From: Synanceia verrucosa
Taxonomy: Eukaryota; Chordata; Actinopteri; Perciformes; Synanceiidae
Length of the DNA: 64,000 bases
NCBI GenBank assembly: GCA_029721515.1
Contig: CM056567.1
Coordinates: forward strand, 5,097,507 to 5,161,506
Direction: 5' to 3'
Under the pieces are notes generated by a model. The model ran no database searches. It was given only the letters and a program-made list of their open reading frames with translations, and was not told the origin of the DNA. Numbering within the stretch: position 1 is the stretch's first letter; each line of letters begins with the position of its first letter. A program made the position numbers and the translations under genes. This document shows, one piece after another, positions 36,018 through 48,359 of this stretch.

Positions 36018-39000
36018 TCATAGCTCGTCATGCGGGGCAGCTTCATCTGCTTTAAGTTTGAACTCGGCCTCTGTGATCTTTCCGTCTCCGTTGCGGTCCT
36101 GGTTGGAGAACATGTTGTCAATAATGCGATAAGGATCGAAGCCGGGAGCCAGGCGGCCTTTGCCCTCGCTCACCTGCCGCAGGATGTAGTCAGTGAACTG
36201 TGGGAACAAAGGAGGGGTGGAGGAGGGTGAATTAAGGACACACTGACTGGACGAAACAGGAAAGAAATCCAGTAACAAACCTCAGAGCCCTCCACATAGT
36301 TGTTCTTGTCTGCATCCATTTCAGTGAAGAGGTCCGCGGACACGTCCTCCTTCCAAATGAACATGTAGCCTTCAGGAAGTCCCTCCTCCATGTCAACAAG
36401 CTCGATGTCAAACACCAGCACAGCGCTGCCAGGAACTTCACCATCTGCACACAAACACACACCATTACTTCAAAGGGTGAACTGACTGGAATTTGCAGGT
36501 CAAAGGTCACCATGACCTCACCAAACAAAAACTGTTTTTGTCCATAACTCAAGGATTGCTATCCTAATTTGTTAACACTGCAACTGGACTGTTTGCAAGT
36601 AATTCTAGTTAAACTGTGAGGTGGAAATTCACTGTGTGATCGATGCGTAGCTCTCTTGCAGTAGCTTTGCTTAGCTTAGCATTGAATAGCAACATGCATG
36701 AAAAGCTGGTTCTTTGTTACTGCAGGTGTGGTAGTGAGACTTACTGACTCCTCCCTCCCCATAACCCAGGTGAGGAGGAATAACAAGGTGCCTTTTCTCT
36801 CCAACACACATGTCCATCAGTCCTTCCTCCATCCCTGGGACGACCTGGTTGACTCCCAGGACGATGTCGTACGTCTTTCCATAGTTATACCTGAAACAAA
36901 TCAAGTCAGAAAGAAACATATTGTAAACAAACTGTATTTTTTCATCATTATTCCCAAGCATCACTGTCAGGTGTCTTATGACACTTATTTTTTATTATAC
37001 ATGTGACAGAAGGTCAGAGGGTTTAAGGCTGAAAGCCAAAGCTTGGCTTAAATCCAAGAACTAAAATAGTTTTGAGGGGAGAAACTGGTGTCAAGGACAA
37101 TTCAAGGTCTTCAAAGATGATAATATTTTAATATTTGTCTTATCTTTAAGGTATGACAAAGACAATCCACCTTGACTGTACGGCAAATGTATCTTTACTA
37201 TGTACTATAAGGGAATATGTATATTTCTCTATTGTAAATATTTAGTTCTCAGCAAATAAGCCACTTATGAGTTATACATAGTCGTATCTTCAGTTTATCT
37301 CTTGTGGGATATTGCAAAGGCATATCAAATTTACAATAAATCTAAATGAATATTTTCTCTGTCACGTCTGCTGAGGAGCATAACGTACCTCTGTTATATT
37401 TCCTTCTTGCTCTGACAACAACACAACAACACATAGCTTAAACTTTAAGGTTTTCCAGGAGCCTTAAAGTGTCTCCCAGAAGTTTACTCACGTGGAGTCG
37501 ATGGGCGAGCCGTCCATCAGAGAGGCATTATAGTGATATTTGACAAAGTCTCCCTTCTTGGTTTGCCTATCACAGTCTTCTGGCTTGTGAGTGACGGTGA
37601 TCTCGGTGTTGTCTGACGGGTTGTGGAAGTCGATGATGTGAACGTCAAACACCAGCACAGCTGAACCAGGGATCTTAGAGCCTGAGAGAGATACGTGGTG
37701 ACGCATAAAAGAGAAAGAATCCAGGATTAAAAGCTGCAGACGAAGGACTATGATGATAACACACTTTTCAACTGGCTGCTTTCTGTTACACAGATAGCTC
37801 TATCACACACCTGTGCCCTCCTCTCCATAGCCCAGGTGGGGGGGGATGGTGATGGTGCGTCTCTCTCCGACACAAACTCCGATCAGACCCTGGTCCATGC
37901 CGGCGATAACGTAGCCTCGACCTATGTAGGTGTCATATGTGCGGTTACGAGAGTAGCTGTGGAACAGAGAATAACAGGTAGTATTAGTCGCACTGCCCCA
38001 TGGTTAAAGATATCACAGTCAATCTGTGTTTCATCACAGTATTTAGTGGGCTGTCATTTAATGACATGTGCTGAAAGAAACAGCTGGAAGATGTGACTAC
38101 AGAGAAAATAATGATCTCTAAAAAAACTCTGGGTGCAGGAGGAGGATGCATTTGTGACTAGACTACAAAGACTACAAAGGCTGTAATCATGACAATTCTG
38201 CAAAATGTGAACTTTACCATTGATATTTTCTGTTTTTTATTAATTACATGCATTGGAAAGGATTTGTACATTGCAGCCTAGAATCCTTAACTTCATTTAG
38301 TGACCAGCAAATAGTAGTTTTATATTTTTTCTGTAGTTGGCATATGCAGTGATACAGAAAATGCTACAAATGATAATAAAATAGGATGATTTTTCCCCCT
38401 AATTTTATAATTTAATTTAATCCTCTGTTGGGAGCAATAGCATAGGAACAAAACTATTCAGAGGCTGCAGTTCAAAGTAGTGTAAACAGGAAATTGCAAC
38501 TTCTTTTAAGTTTCGATTCATTGCGGGATGTGTCATCACTGCACAGAGAGATGCTGCCACCTTGAGGCCACTTCAGGAACAACAGACATGAAACATTTAA
38601 TTTACTTTCTATGAGCCTCCTGTGTTGTTAACGTGACATGTTTTAAACACTGATGCTTACCTGGAATCAAAAAATGTGCCATCCAGGAGGCTGCCATTGT
38701 AGTGGTAGCGAACAAAGTCTCCAGCGACGCTCTTCCTGGTGCAGGACTCTGGCACCACCTGATTGGTCACTGTGATCCCATCTCTGGGGTTGTGGAGGTC
38801 CAGGAGCACCACATCAAACACCAGGGACGCCTGTCCTGGGATGTCGCTACCTAGAAACCAAGCAGAGAGGGGAGTCACCATTAAATCATAAAACTATTAT
38901 TCACAGGTTTGGAATGAATTTTCAAACTATCAAACATGACAGTGAACATGTGAGAATCTCCTAGAAATAAAATAAAATTTATTTATAAAATGCTATTTTT

Positions 39001-42000
39001 TATAAATACCTGGCATTAACTAAAGGGAATGTCTGTATTTTGCTTTGTTAACATCGGAGGTTATTTGAAAATGTCAGTCAAGATATCTGTCAATCAAATA
39101 CTTAGCATAAACATTGGATATCTGTTCAAAAGTACACCTTGACATCATCTCCAAAGATGCTGTTTCTCATCTCTGTATCAATGGGATTTGCTGGTCCTAG
39201 CAGAGAAACAATCCTGCACATAATAAAGTGTTAATTAATGAGGCATCCTGGCAGGCCATGCTAGCTGTTTCCCTCTGTTTCCATTCTTTGTGCTAAGCTA
39301 AGCTAACATGTTGCTGGTTTTACGTGCATATTTGCCATTCACAACACTGTCTGAAAGTGAAAGTGTAACATGGCAAACAAAAACACAACAAGTACAATTA
39401 CATATATTACATATAATATTATCATATTTCTGACAATATTTCATCATAAGTTAAACTACCTGTCGTTCAATTTAGAAAAGTGTAACTGGCAGGAAAATTA
39501 AGACTAAATTGGTCATGAAAAATATATTTTTTGCAAATTATAAGCAAGAATTTCTGAGACAAGAGATCTCTGACAACACTTGTTATCTCTGTTTTTATAA
39601 ATATCTTGTTATTCACTCACAGGAAAGTAATCAAAGCAAACAAACAGCGATGAAGATATACTCACCGTCTCCATTCTCTCCATATCCAAGTGACGGCGGC
39701 ATGGTGATGATGCGTCTCTCTCCAACGCACATTCCCAGAAGGCCTTGATCCATGCCAGCGATCAGCCACCCGATCCCAACATAAGTGTCATAGGTACGCA
39801 GACGGGTGTGGCTACAGTGAAAGGTGGAGGGGATACATACACAGTGTTCAACAAACGTATAAAACCACCTGTCCTGTTTGTCTCAGTCTCACTATCATTT
39901 CAGAGACTCTTTCTTTCTCACCAAGTTCAATACTCTTCACCATTTTGAACGGGAGTGAGCAATTTAAACTGAATTCACCTTTTTAGACCCAAATTTGAGC
40001 CGGAACACTGGAATTCACTGAGAACTCAGGAATTAATCCAGAATAACAAACAACCATCTTTCTGTTTCTGAATGACAAACTGCAATTTGGCATCTCAGTC
40101 AAATAATAATTATTATTTTTATTAAAACGATAAATTTTAAAATTCATGGATTAGAACAATAATTATATTTTAGCATTAAATGTTTAATTTTGATTAAATA
40201 GCTTGCACATACTGGTGCATTAACCATAGACATTTTGGTAATCAGCAGCACTGTTAATTTATGTGTGTGATTATCTGTGTCAATGATTATTATTGCGTAA
40301 CAAACCTGGAATCGAAGAGCGTCCCGTCCAGCAGGGTGCCGTTGTAGTGGTAGCGGACGTAGTCGGACACCTCCACTTTTCTGGAGCAGGTGGAGGGAGT
40401 GTGGTAGGTGTTGGTCTGGACGCCGTCCTCTGGGTTCCACACGTCCAGCAGCAGGACGTCAAAATGGAGGATGGAGTCAGGAGGGATGATGTCACCTGAG
40501 GAGGAAAGGAGAGTCATAGCTTTAATGTTTAGAGTTCAACCCGCTGGTTCACCACCAACCAACGTTTCCTCTTTTTAGCAAGTTATTCCCATTTAAACAT
40601 CAGATCTCACCCTCATGTCTTCTATTACTGTTAATCATTACTGCCTTCCTGTCTCCATGAAGCTTACAAGCAGCTAGAGGACGGTCATTAAATGGTTGGG
40701 GTAGAGAGGGCTGATCCTCAGCTTAAAGGGGAGACATTTTTTCATTGGATGGTAAAGATGAGATGCGATCATAAGGTCACTTCTGTAAACAAATGAAAAT
40801 TCACTTAACTTGATAAACAAAATTACATAAGTTATGTTTCAGTCGGTGAAATGTTAGACATTCAGAGACCTATAGCATTTTCATTAACTCTTTGAGTGCC
40901 ACTGATGGATTTCAACATTATTTAAAATCCAATGCTTGAGTGCCATCGACATAATAACACGTCAAAGCGTTTTTTTGGCAGAAGGTCACCGATCGCTGTC
41001 TCCCGCAGCCTGTGAGTATTATTGAGGCTTCTGGGAGATGTAGTCAGAGCATGAAGAGAACAAAGCAGGAAGTGCAGACAATCGAGATTAGAGAGCAAAA
41101 CAAACTAAACAAAATTGGTGCCTCTAGGGCCTCTAGAAGCTCAACAAGCATTCAAGAGACAGTGTGTGGGGAAGGTGAAGCTAAGGAGAAGGGAGGTGGA
41201 GGAGGGGTGGAGTACAGCTTTTAACCCTTTATGATCTGGACGGCCTGTCTGGTTTAAATCTTTCTGTCGCTTCCTGAATCTCACTTCACTATTTCCTTCT
41301 CTCTCTCTCTTGCTGATGTTCCTTCTGATACAGACTCATTGCAGAGGACAGACTCGTCTTTTACCTGTCCACACATGCCCCTCCCTCCCTCTCTCTCTCT
41401 CTCTCTCTTTATCTATTTCATAAACACACAAATATACATCGACAGATGCTCCAGTCTTTCCTCCCATCAGTGCAATCACATGAAAACATACCAACATGTT
41501 CTGACACAAACACTATTTGTGTTCATATGCAGATCTATTTAGTTAATGTGCCTACAGCAGTAGCATCTGCATCGAGCAGCGTCCTCTGACCTGCTTCCTG
41601 TTTGGTGATGTCACTGTGACATCATTCAACATGGACGCTCGGGAGCAGCCCACTTCCTCACAGTACAAATGCTTTCTGCAAAGACTGTAATTTTTGTCCC
41701 TCCGGCTCCTGCCAACGTCCAACCACATCATCTCATTGTGATGGTGAGCAGCTCCAGCTGTGTGCTCACTCCCAAGAGGGACACATAATCAGCATGTTAT
41801 ATCCTGACGTGCTAACAGGATGGGAAGTTTAAAAAAACGCACCGTATCCCTGTTTGCCGTATGCCAGGTGAGGTGGGATCTTGACCAGGCGTCTCTCGTT
41901 GACACACATCCCCACCAGGGCTTTGTCCATCCCTTCAATCAGCTGCTTCTTGCCAACAAACACATTGTAGGAGCTGCCCCGGTCATAACTGAAACACATA

Positions 42001-43017
42001 TGAGGACATGAATGAGTGCATTACATTTTATTCACCACATTTGTTGTGGAAAATGATTTAGGAGGAACAATTAAATCTCATTTTGCTTTGACAACTCAAG
42101 GAAAAAGAAAACAGGCTAAACTTTCACTTGATGTCACCCTGGCCGGGGTTCCCAATCATGCAAGGGGACTCGTTAATGAGGGAATGCACCAAGATCTTGT
42201 GCAAATTATAGATTGATTTTACAGTAAAATGTTGTGCCTTGATTTAGGGTCATTCAGGATGAGAGATAAATATTTTGCCATCTTTACATCCTGTGAAAAT
42301 GTTAAAAGATAAACAGGTTGACTTTATTTAGGACTACATGTGAGCACAGGCCTCTACAAGTCAAGACCACACAATTGGCTGATTCTGCACTTAACAAATG
42401 TGCTATTAATGAAAATACAAAAAAAAAACAAGTGACTCTTCTGGGGGCCCTTATGGGTTCAAGGATCCTGGACAATGGATCACTTTACATGGTACACTAT
42501 TATTCCTGTTGACAAGTGATAAACTGGAGTGAAAGAAGAGTTCCTGGAAGCAGGTTCAACATTAAACATGAGGACTCCTCAGGTCTCAGGCTGATATTAA
42601 TCCAGTCTAGTCAAATGTGGGCCTTCAGTGTGGATGTGAAAAGGTCTTGGAGAATGTGGATTAAGTATACATGGACCCAGATCTCAGCCTGCCTGCCTGC
42701 CTGCGTGGCTCTACAGGGGCGCGTACTTTTACGCATCGCGCACGCTGTTCGCACCGTGCAGCCGGTCTGCTCTGCATGTGACTATAAATCCACTTTTTGC
42801 GTTCACGTACTCACCTCGAGTCGAACTTCTTGCCGTCTGGAAACATGCCATTGTAGTGGTACCTGACATAGTCCCCTACCTTGACTGCGCGCACACACTG
42901 CTCTGGCACGAAAGTTTTCTCAATGAGGATGTCGTCTAACGGTACCGGAGGAGCGTTGCAGGCGGCGAACGCCACCAGAACCGACAGATACAGCATCCCC
43001 TGCACGAAGTGGGTCAT
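36018..43017 (-). CDS. fkbp9: Peptidyl-prolyl isomerase FKBP9 (ER, four PPIase domains)
   Basis: Ten exons on the minus strand: 42815-43017, 41843-41988, 40306-40495, 39666-39811, 38661-38850, 37811-37956, 37492-37681, 36745-36890, 36281-36444 and 36018-36197. Total 1701 nt, 566 residues; as I recall human FKBP9 has about 570. A signal peptide (MTHFVQGMLYLSVLVAFAAC) precedes four FKBP domains, each built from a 190-nt plus 146-nt exon pair (first exon 203 nt) and each carrying a GDxVRYHYN-type motif. Two EF-hands follow; the second loop (DRNGDGKITEAE) is canonical, the first (DADKNNYVEGSE) has Asn at the usual Gly position. The C-terminus HDEL retains it in the ER. FKBP9-specific stretches (MCVNERRLVKIPP, DIPGQASLVFDV, DGEVPGSAVLVFDIEL) and HDEL, where as I recall FKBP10 has HEEL, favour FKBP9. 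It folds proline-containing clients. Head to head with crtap. Confidence 0.93.
40884..41107 (-). mobile_element. TTAA MITE copy 6 (truncated, fkbp9 intron)
   Basis: It begins TTAACTCTTTGAGTGCCACT, the right end of the family in reverse, and runs to about 41107, where similarity stops. It lies in the fkbp9 intron between exons 2 and 3. Confidence 0.7.
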
Positions 43018-44094
43018 TTTCAGTGCCGAAGATGGAGATAAGTGTGGATCGACCTGTAGGAGTGTGTGTGTCGCCGGTCGAAACCCCGGTGCTTTTGGTT
43101 TCCTCTACTCTGACTTGGACAGTAGTCCTGCCCTCAGTCCCAGAGCGCTGTCAAGTTAGATAAAACAGAACTATTTCCGGTTGATCATTAAAAGCAAAGT
43201 GTTAGCTGATGGGCTTAGCATCATGTTTTATTAATAAAGCGCGACAGAAACTGAATATATAGAATATATACCCAGAAATATATAAGTAGGAACCTACAAA
43301 TACAAGCGAAGCTCAGTGAGCCAGGTATGGTTTTATTTTGAAATTGCACTCTAGATTTCCTGTCGCACCTTTCTCCTTTCTTGCAGACTTGACGCACTTT
43401 GGGATTGAATGGGATAGTTTTGGGCACCACGTATTGCTCTTGCGCAGTGCAGCCTCTGATATGTGTCAACGTGGTAACGAAGGGGTCTCCACCACACAGC
43501 TGCAGACCCCTCCTCCTCCTCCCACCTCTGGAGACATTTAAATCACCATAATGCACACATCTGGGTACGCCTCTGGTGTTGCAATAACGTTAAAAACAAT
43601 GAGCAGAGCGCACAAAAGTTTGCGCATAGATGGTGTTGTTTATACATGGATGCTGTTGTAGTGGGGTTCAGGCCTTTGGAGGGGGGGTGGACCAGGCAGG
43701 AATGTCTCTACGTGGCAGTGGGAGGGACACTCTCACCAGGGGTTTAATTAAGAGGAAACAATTTTAAACTTCTAAGAGCTGTATTTTAATGAACTTGTGC
43801 TCTTGGTGAGTCCTGAAAATAAAAAAATGGCGAAATGGTCTCGTCCTTTGTGTAAAAAGTGCAGGAATGTCTTAGTTATGATGTCTGCTCTCTGTCATGT
43901 TCGTACATGTCCTGTAAAAACAGAACAGCAGTGATTTACTTGTGTGGATTAGTGGGAGGAGCGGATCCTGGAGCGGCTGTTCCAGCTCTGCGCCCGGGGG
44001 TGGAGAGGCTTTGTCTGGATACGTGGTGGAACTTGAGGCGGTGCTAGGCGGACCCACGCACGGATCATTCCCAGCCCACCACAGAGCTAAAAAA
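43018..44094. promoter_or_regulatory. Shared intergenic promoter region of fkbp9 and crtap
   Basis: This 1077-bp interval separates the start codons of two divergent genes. It contains a run of CCTCCTCCTCC near 43508 and GC-rich patches near both ends, with no obvious open reading frame. A bidirectional promoter is inferred from the geometry, not shown. Confidence 0.5.
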
Positions 44095-47000
44095 ATGGCA
44101 CCCTCCACTTCTCCCCTACTCTTCTCTGCGCTTTTAATCTTCTTCTTCACCTCCGCAGTGAACTCCCAGTATGAAAAATACAGCTTCAGGAGTTTCCCCA
44201 GACACGAGCTGATGCCCCTGGAGTCCGCGTACAAGTATGCGTTGGACCAGTACACCGGGGAGAAGTGGAAGGAGACGGTGGAGTACATGGAGGTGTCCCT
44301 GCGGCTGTACCGGCTGCTGCGAGACAGCGAGGCCTTCTGCAACCTTAACTGCAGCTCCGTGCGCCTGGACGACGAGCTCAAGTTTGAGGAGTTTCCAGAG
44401 CTGCGGGCGTTTGGGAACGTGATGAAGAGGGCGCAGTGCCTGAAGCGGTGCAAACAGGGGCTGCCCGCTTTCAGGCAGACCATGCCCAGCCGGGACACCA
44501 TAGACGAGTTTGACAACAGAGAGCCCTACAAATACCTGCAGTACGCCTACTTTAAAGTAAGCAAATAGGTCAGATATGTGGGGCTCAACATTGGGGCTCG
44601 TTATGGTGATGATCAATACTTGGTGATGATTTTCATCCACTCTTTACTCTTTAACGTCACTGACTGAAATGCGTTATGGCGTCATACGTGCCACGGATGC
44701 ACAAGTCTGTTGGGGGTCTGCAAGAAGGGGGGGTTGTCCTGGATTTTTTAAAGCTTGTGTTTTCTTGTCCTTCCTATAATAAACAGTAATTTTTTAGGGT
44801 CATCAAGGAATTTAGGTTATGAATCACATATTATTTAGAGTCAAAGATGGTAATTATCTTGCATTTAGGGATTGCATATAGTTGTATGATTTGCATGCAA
44901 CATATATTCAGATGTATGAGAAATTAAAAGGGAAAAATGACTTTATTGGTGATTTATTAGTCTAGTCAAGTCAATTTTCCTTGCATAACAGTATCATAAT
45001 AATGTCACAATATCACACGTTTGCCTCAGATCCTTTCAATCTGTAGTTATTTCAACCTTTGTAACTACTCTGTATTTTTGTTAACCTATTGTATGATTCC
45101 CTCTGGTGATGAGAATCTACGAAATGATTGTTTGCTTTAATTCATGTTTGTGTTTGTTTCTTCCAGTCTAACAACCTGGCCAAGGCGGTGTCAGCTGCTC
45201 ACACCTTCCTGCTGAAACACCCTAATGATGAGATGATGCAGAAGAACATGGCCTACTATAAGAGTCTGCCCGGAGCTGAGGAACACCTCAAAGACCTGGA
45301 GACCAAGTCCTACGAGGTCTCACACACACTCACATCTCACACACACCTTTTAATTCATTCATTCAGACACCTGTGCTTCCCAAAATGTGGCCCTGGGACC
45401 ATCAGTGGTCCTTGAAAGGGCTGTAGTGACCACTGCAGTAATGACATATATATATATTTTTTTTATTGAACTTTTTATTCATTAGCAGAAAAACAGAATG
45501 TACATGCTGCACTTTTGTGTATGCACCAGAATTTCCAAAATAAAAAAGTCAAACTCAAAGCAAGTATGTACCCCTATACATATGTCCTTATCAAAAGACA
45601 TAATAATGGATTATTGTCTACATTTACATTATGTATGATTGTCCATCTGATATGGTACACCAAAAACTGAGAAATGGTGAAGTAAGTATTTAACAAATAT
45701 AAAAGGAAAAAAGTGGCCATGACAGGAGAATAATTCCAAGCAACCACAAAACTGATGACAGCATCAAAAAAATAAAATAAAATAAATATATTGTGCATTC
45801 ATGTATAATTCAAGAGAATTTGAGAATGGAGTTATATTTTTTAACTGAGAAATTAATGAAATAATTTTGGCTTTGACTAAAGCAAAATTGATATGTGTAA
45901 TTCCATACAGCAATTAATCTAAATGTACTATTAGAATAGGGATATTATTGTTTTTAATACAGATGAAATCATAAAAAAAACATAGTGGAACCATTTAGTT
46001 ATGCTACCATGTCCAAAATGAGCATTATTTCCTTTGTGTGTGTCATTGCAGACGCTGTTTGTGCGTGCCGTGCGGGCGTACAACGGAGAAAACTTCCGTA
46101 CTTCAGTGTCGGACATGGAGCTGGCTCTGCGGGACTTTTTCAAGGTTTACGACGAGTGTCTGGCAGCGTGCGAGGGTCCCAGGGACGTCAAAGACTTTAA
46201 AGACTTCTACCCCTCCATAGCTGGTCAGTGTCTGCAGCACTTCTGTTTACATTAATTCAACCCTTCCTCCAACATATTCTGTCCAGGTTTAACACGTTCT
46301 CCCCTCTACAGATCACTACATAGAGGTCCTCGAGAGGAAAGTGAAGTGTGAAAGTGACCTGACGCCTGTCGTAGGAGGGTTCGTCGTGCAGAACTTTGTG
46401 GCCACCATGTACCACTACCTGCAGTTCGCATATTACAAATGTGAGTCGCGTGTCGTTTCCTGTCTCATGACTTTTGATCCTGGATCAAGTGTGCTGCAGC
46501 TCTTGTGTGTTTTCAGTGAGCGACCTGAAGAACGCAGTACCGTGTGCAGCCAGCTACGTGCTCTTTGACCCCGAAGATGAAGTTATGAAGAATAACTTGG
46601 CGTATTACAGGTTCCACAAAGACCAGTGGGGGCTGACAGAAGACGACTTCCTCCCCAGATCGGTGAGACTTATTAATGATTACAAATCTGCCTAGTTTAT
46701 TATATATAGAGGTTAAACAAACAACTTATAAATTAGTGAGTTCTTGGGGTGCAGAGCCATGCTGTTTCCATGTTTCCTGTGTTTATGCTCAGCTAACTAG
46801 CTGTAGCCTTGAGCCTCTTAAACATTTAACTCCATGTCATGTTATTAACAATAAAATAACTCTTTTTTTTCTGTAGCACTTTTCTGAATATTGAAAGCCA
46901 CTTTACATTTAAGAAAAAAAACACATACAATAACACTTAAAACAGTAAAAATGGGGCTTTTTGCTTGCTTTTATATTTAATGAACAGATATGAGCGTGGC

Positions 47001-48065
47001 ATCAATCTTTGCAAGATTGAAAACTTTGCAGTAAAGCAAGTAAGGATATTTCATGTAATTTTCCCTGGAGTATCATCAACTCATGCATCATGAGCTGTGA
47101 AATAACTGTGTTTATATCAAAACTGTGCAAGAACATCAACAACCCATAAACCAATAAATGTACAATAACTGAATTATTATTAACTGTAACTATAAATAAC
47201 TATAAACTGAACACTGTGCAATACCTACAGTATAAGGATGTGTCTTACTGTAAAGCTTATCTCTATTTTCTACCATACTTTATTCATGTTTTTTACTCTT
47301 CACTGGTTTTATATTTTTATTAAGCTCCAGGTCATATATTGACAAGAAGACATTTGATTTGATGAACTGATTTACCACTTCTTGTATTCTGCTTCCTATC
47401 TGTTTTGTGTCTTTAGTTCACTGTAACACACATTTTTTCTTTGTGTGTTTGTGCTACAGGAGGCACTGCGGTACTACAATCAAACTACCATGCAGCTACA
47501 GATGTTGGAGTTCTCCAGACAACACCTGGTGAACGACGATGAGGTGTGTGTCTGCATATTTCTGTGCTTCTAGCTAGGAGGATATCTGTCGTCAAAGAAA
47601 GGAACACGAGCTGCAGTTTACGCTTAAAAATAGACCTGTGTAATTCCCATGAAATCAGTTTGGATCCGGCTCTGTCCTTGTGTAACTTATGGAAAAATCC
47701 TAGACTCAGTCTGGTCACATGACGCCCTGCAGTACAATGTGGGCTCTTTGTTTACGAGGCTGCAGTATGGCAGACAGCCATGAGGCGGCAGCACAGCACT
47801 GGTGTTACTATGATGCAGCACAAGGACCCTTAGTGTAAAGCATGTAGTATGTGTTGAACACCGCTCAGCTCCCACCTGTTATCTCTTGAGCAATGCCAGG
47901 TAGGATGAATCACACATTTATGCTTTTCAAACAGACCCTCCTGAGTTCTCTCTGTTTTTTTTCTTCCTCTTGTGTCTGCAGGGCGAGGTGGTGGAGTTTA
48001 TTGATGAGCTCCTGGATGATGATGATGATGAAGATCTCAAACTGGAATCTCCACCGAGAAACTGA
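44095..48065 (+). CDS. crtap: Cartilage-associated protein CRTAP
   Basis: Seven exons on the plus strand: 44095-44556, 45167-45316, 46052-46223, 46312-46440, 46517-46662, 47460-47543 and 47982-48065. Total 1227 nt, 408 residues; as I recall human CRTAP has 401. A signal peptide precedes QYEKYSFRSFPR. Conserved family stretches include RLLRDSEAFC, CLKRCKQGLPAFRQ, AAHTFLLKHP, RAVRAYNGEN and FVATMYHYLQFAYYK. It has no 2-oxoglutarate dioxygenase domain, as expected for CRTAP, the helper subunit of the P3H1-CRTAP-cyclophilin B complex that 3-hydroxylates collagen prolines in the ER. The C-terminus is acidic (GEVVEFIDELL then Asp run) and lacks KDEL. P3H4 (SC65) is the nearest alternative; the RAVRAYNGEN and GEVVE segments and the susd5 neighbour favour CRTAP. 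An AATAAA lies at 48335-48340. Confidence 0.93.
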
Positions 48066-48334
48066 AAACACACAACAACAGCACCCATGTTTGTATTTAT
48101 TGCGCTTTGCAAGAGGCTCTGACTGGTCTCTGCGTTTTTACCTGCAGATCCTGAATACTTTCCAACTTTGTACACTAAACATCCAGCTCAGTGGTGTGGA
48201 CGTACAGCACTGTTACTACATGATTTAGAGACAATGACGATAATATTTTTACAAATACTATTATGGATCAGATCTTCCACTGTGAATCATGCATGTTTTC
48301 TGCAAAAAAAGGTATTTTTTTACAGTGAAATGCT

Positions 48335-48340
48335 AATAAA
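48335..48340 (+). terminator. crtap: crtap polyadenylation signal
   Basis: A canonical AATAAA lies 270 bp after the crtap stop codon. Confidence 0.6.
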
Positions 48341-48359
48341 ACTTGCCGAAGTCACTTAT

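Noticed and set aside
36018..43017. Assignment as FKBP10
   Set aside because: Domain sequences such as VKIPP in domain 1 and GEVPGSAVLVFDIEL, and the HDEL end, match FKBP9 better as I recall both families.
43942..44094. N-terminal extension of crtap from an upstream in-frame ATG
   Set aside because: The ATG at 44095 begins a proper signal peptide followed by the conserved QYEKYSFRSFPR; the extension has no family similarity.
44095..48065. Assignment as P3H4 (SC65)
   Set aside because: The C-terminus (GEVVEFIDELL) and the YKSLPGAEEHL segment fit CRTAP, and susd5 is next to it.
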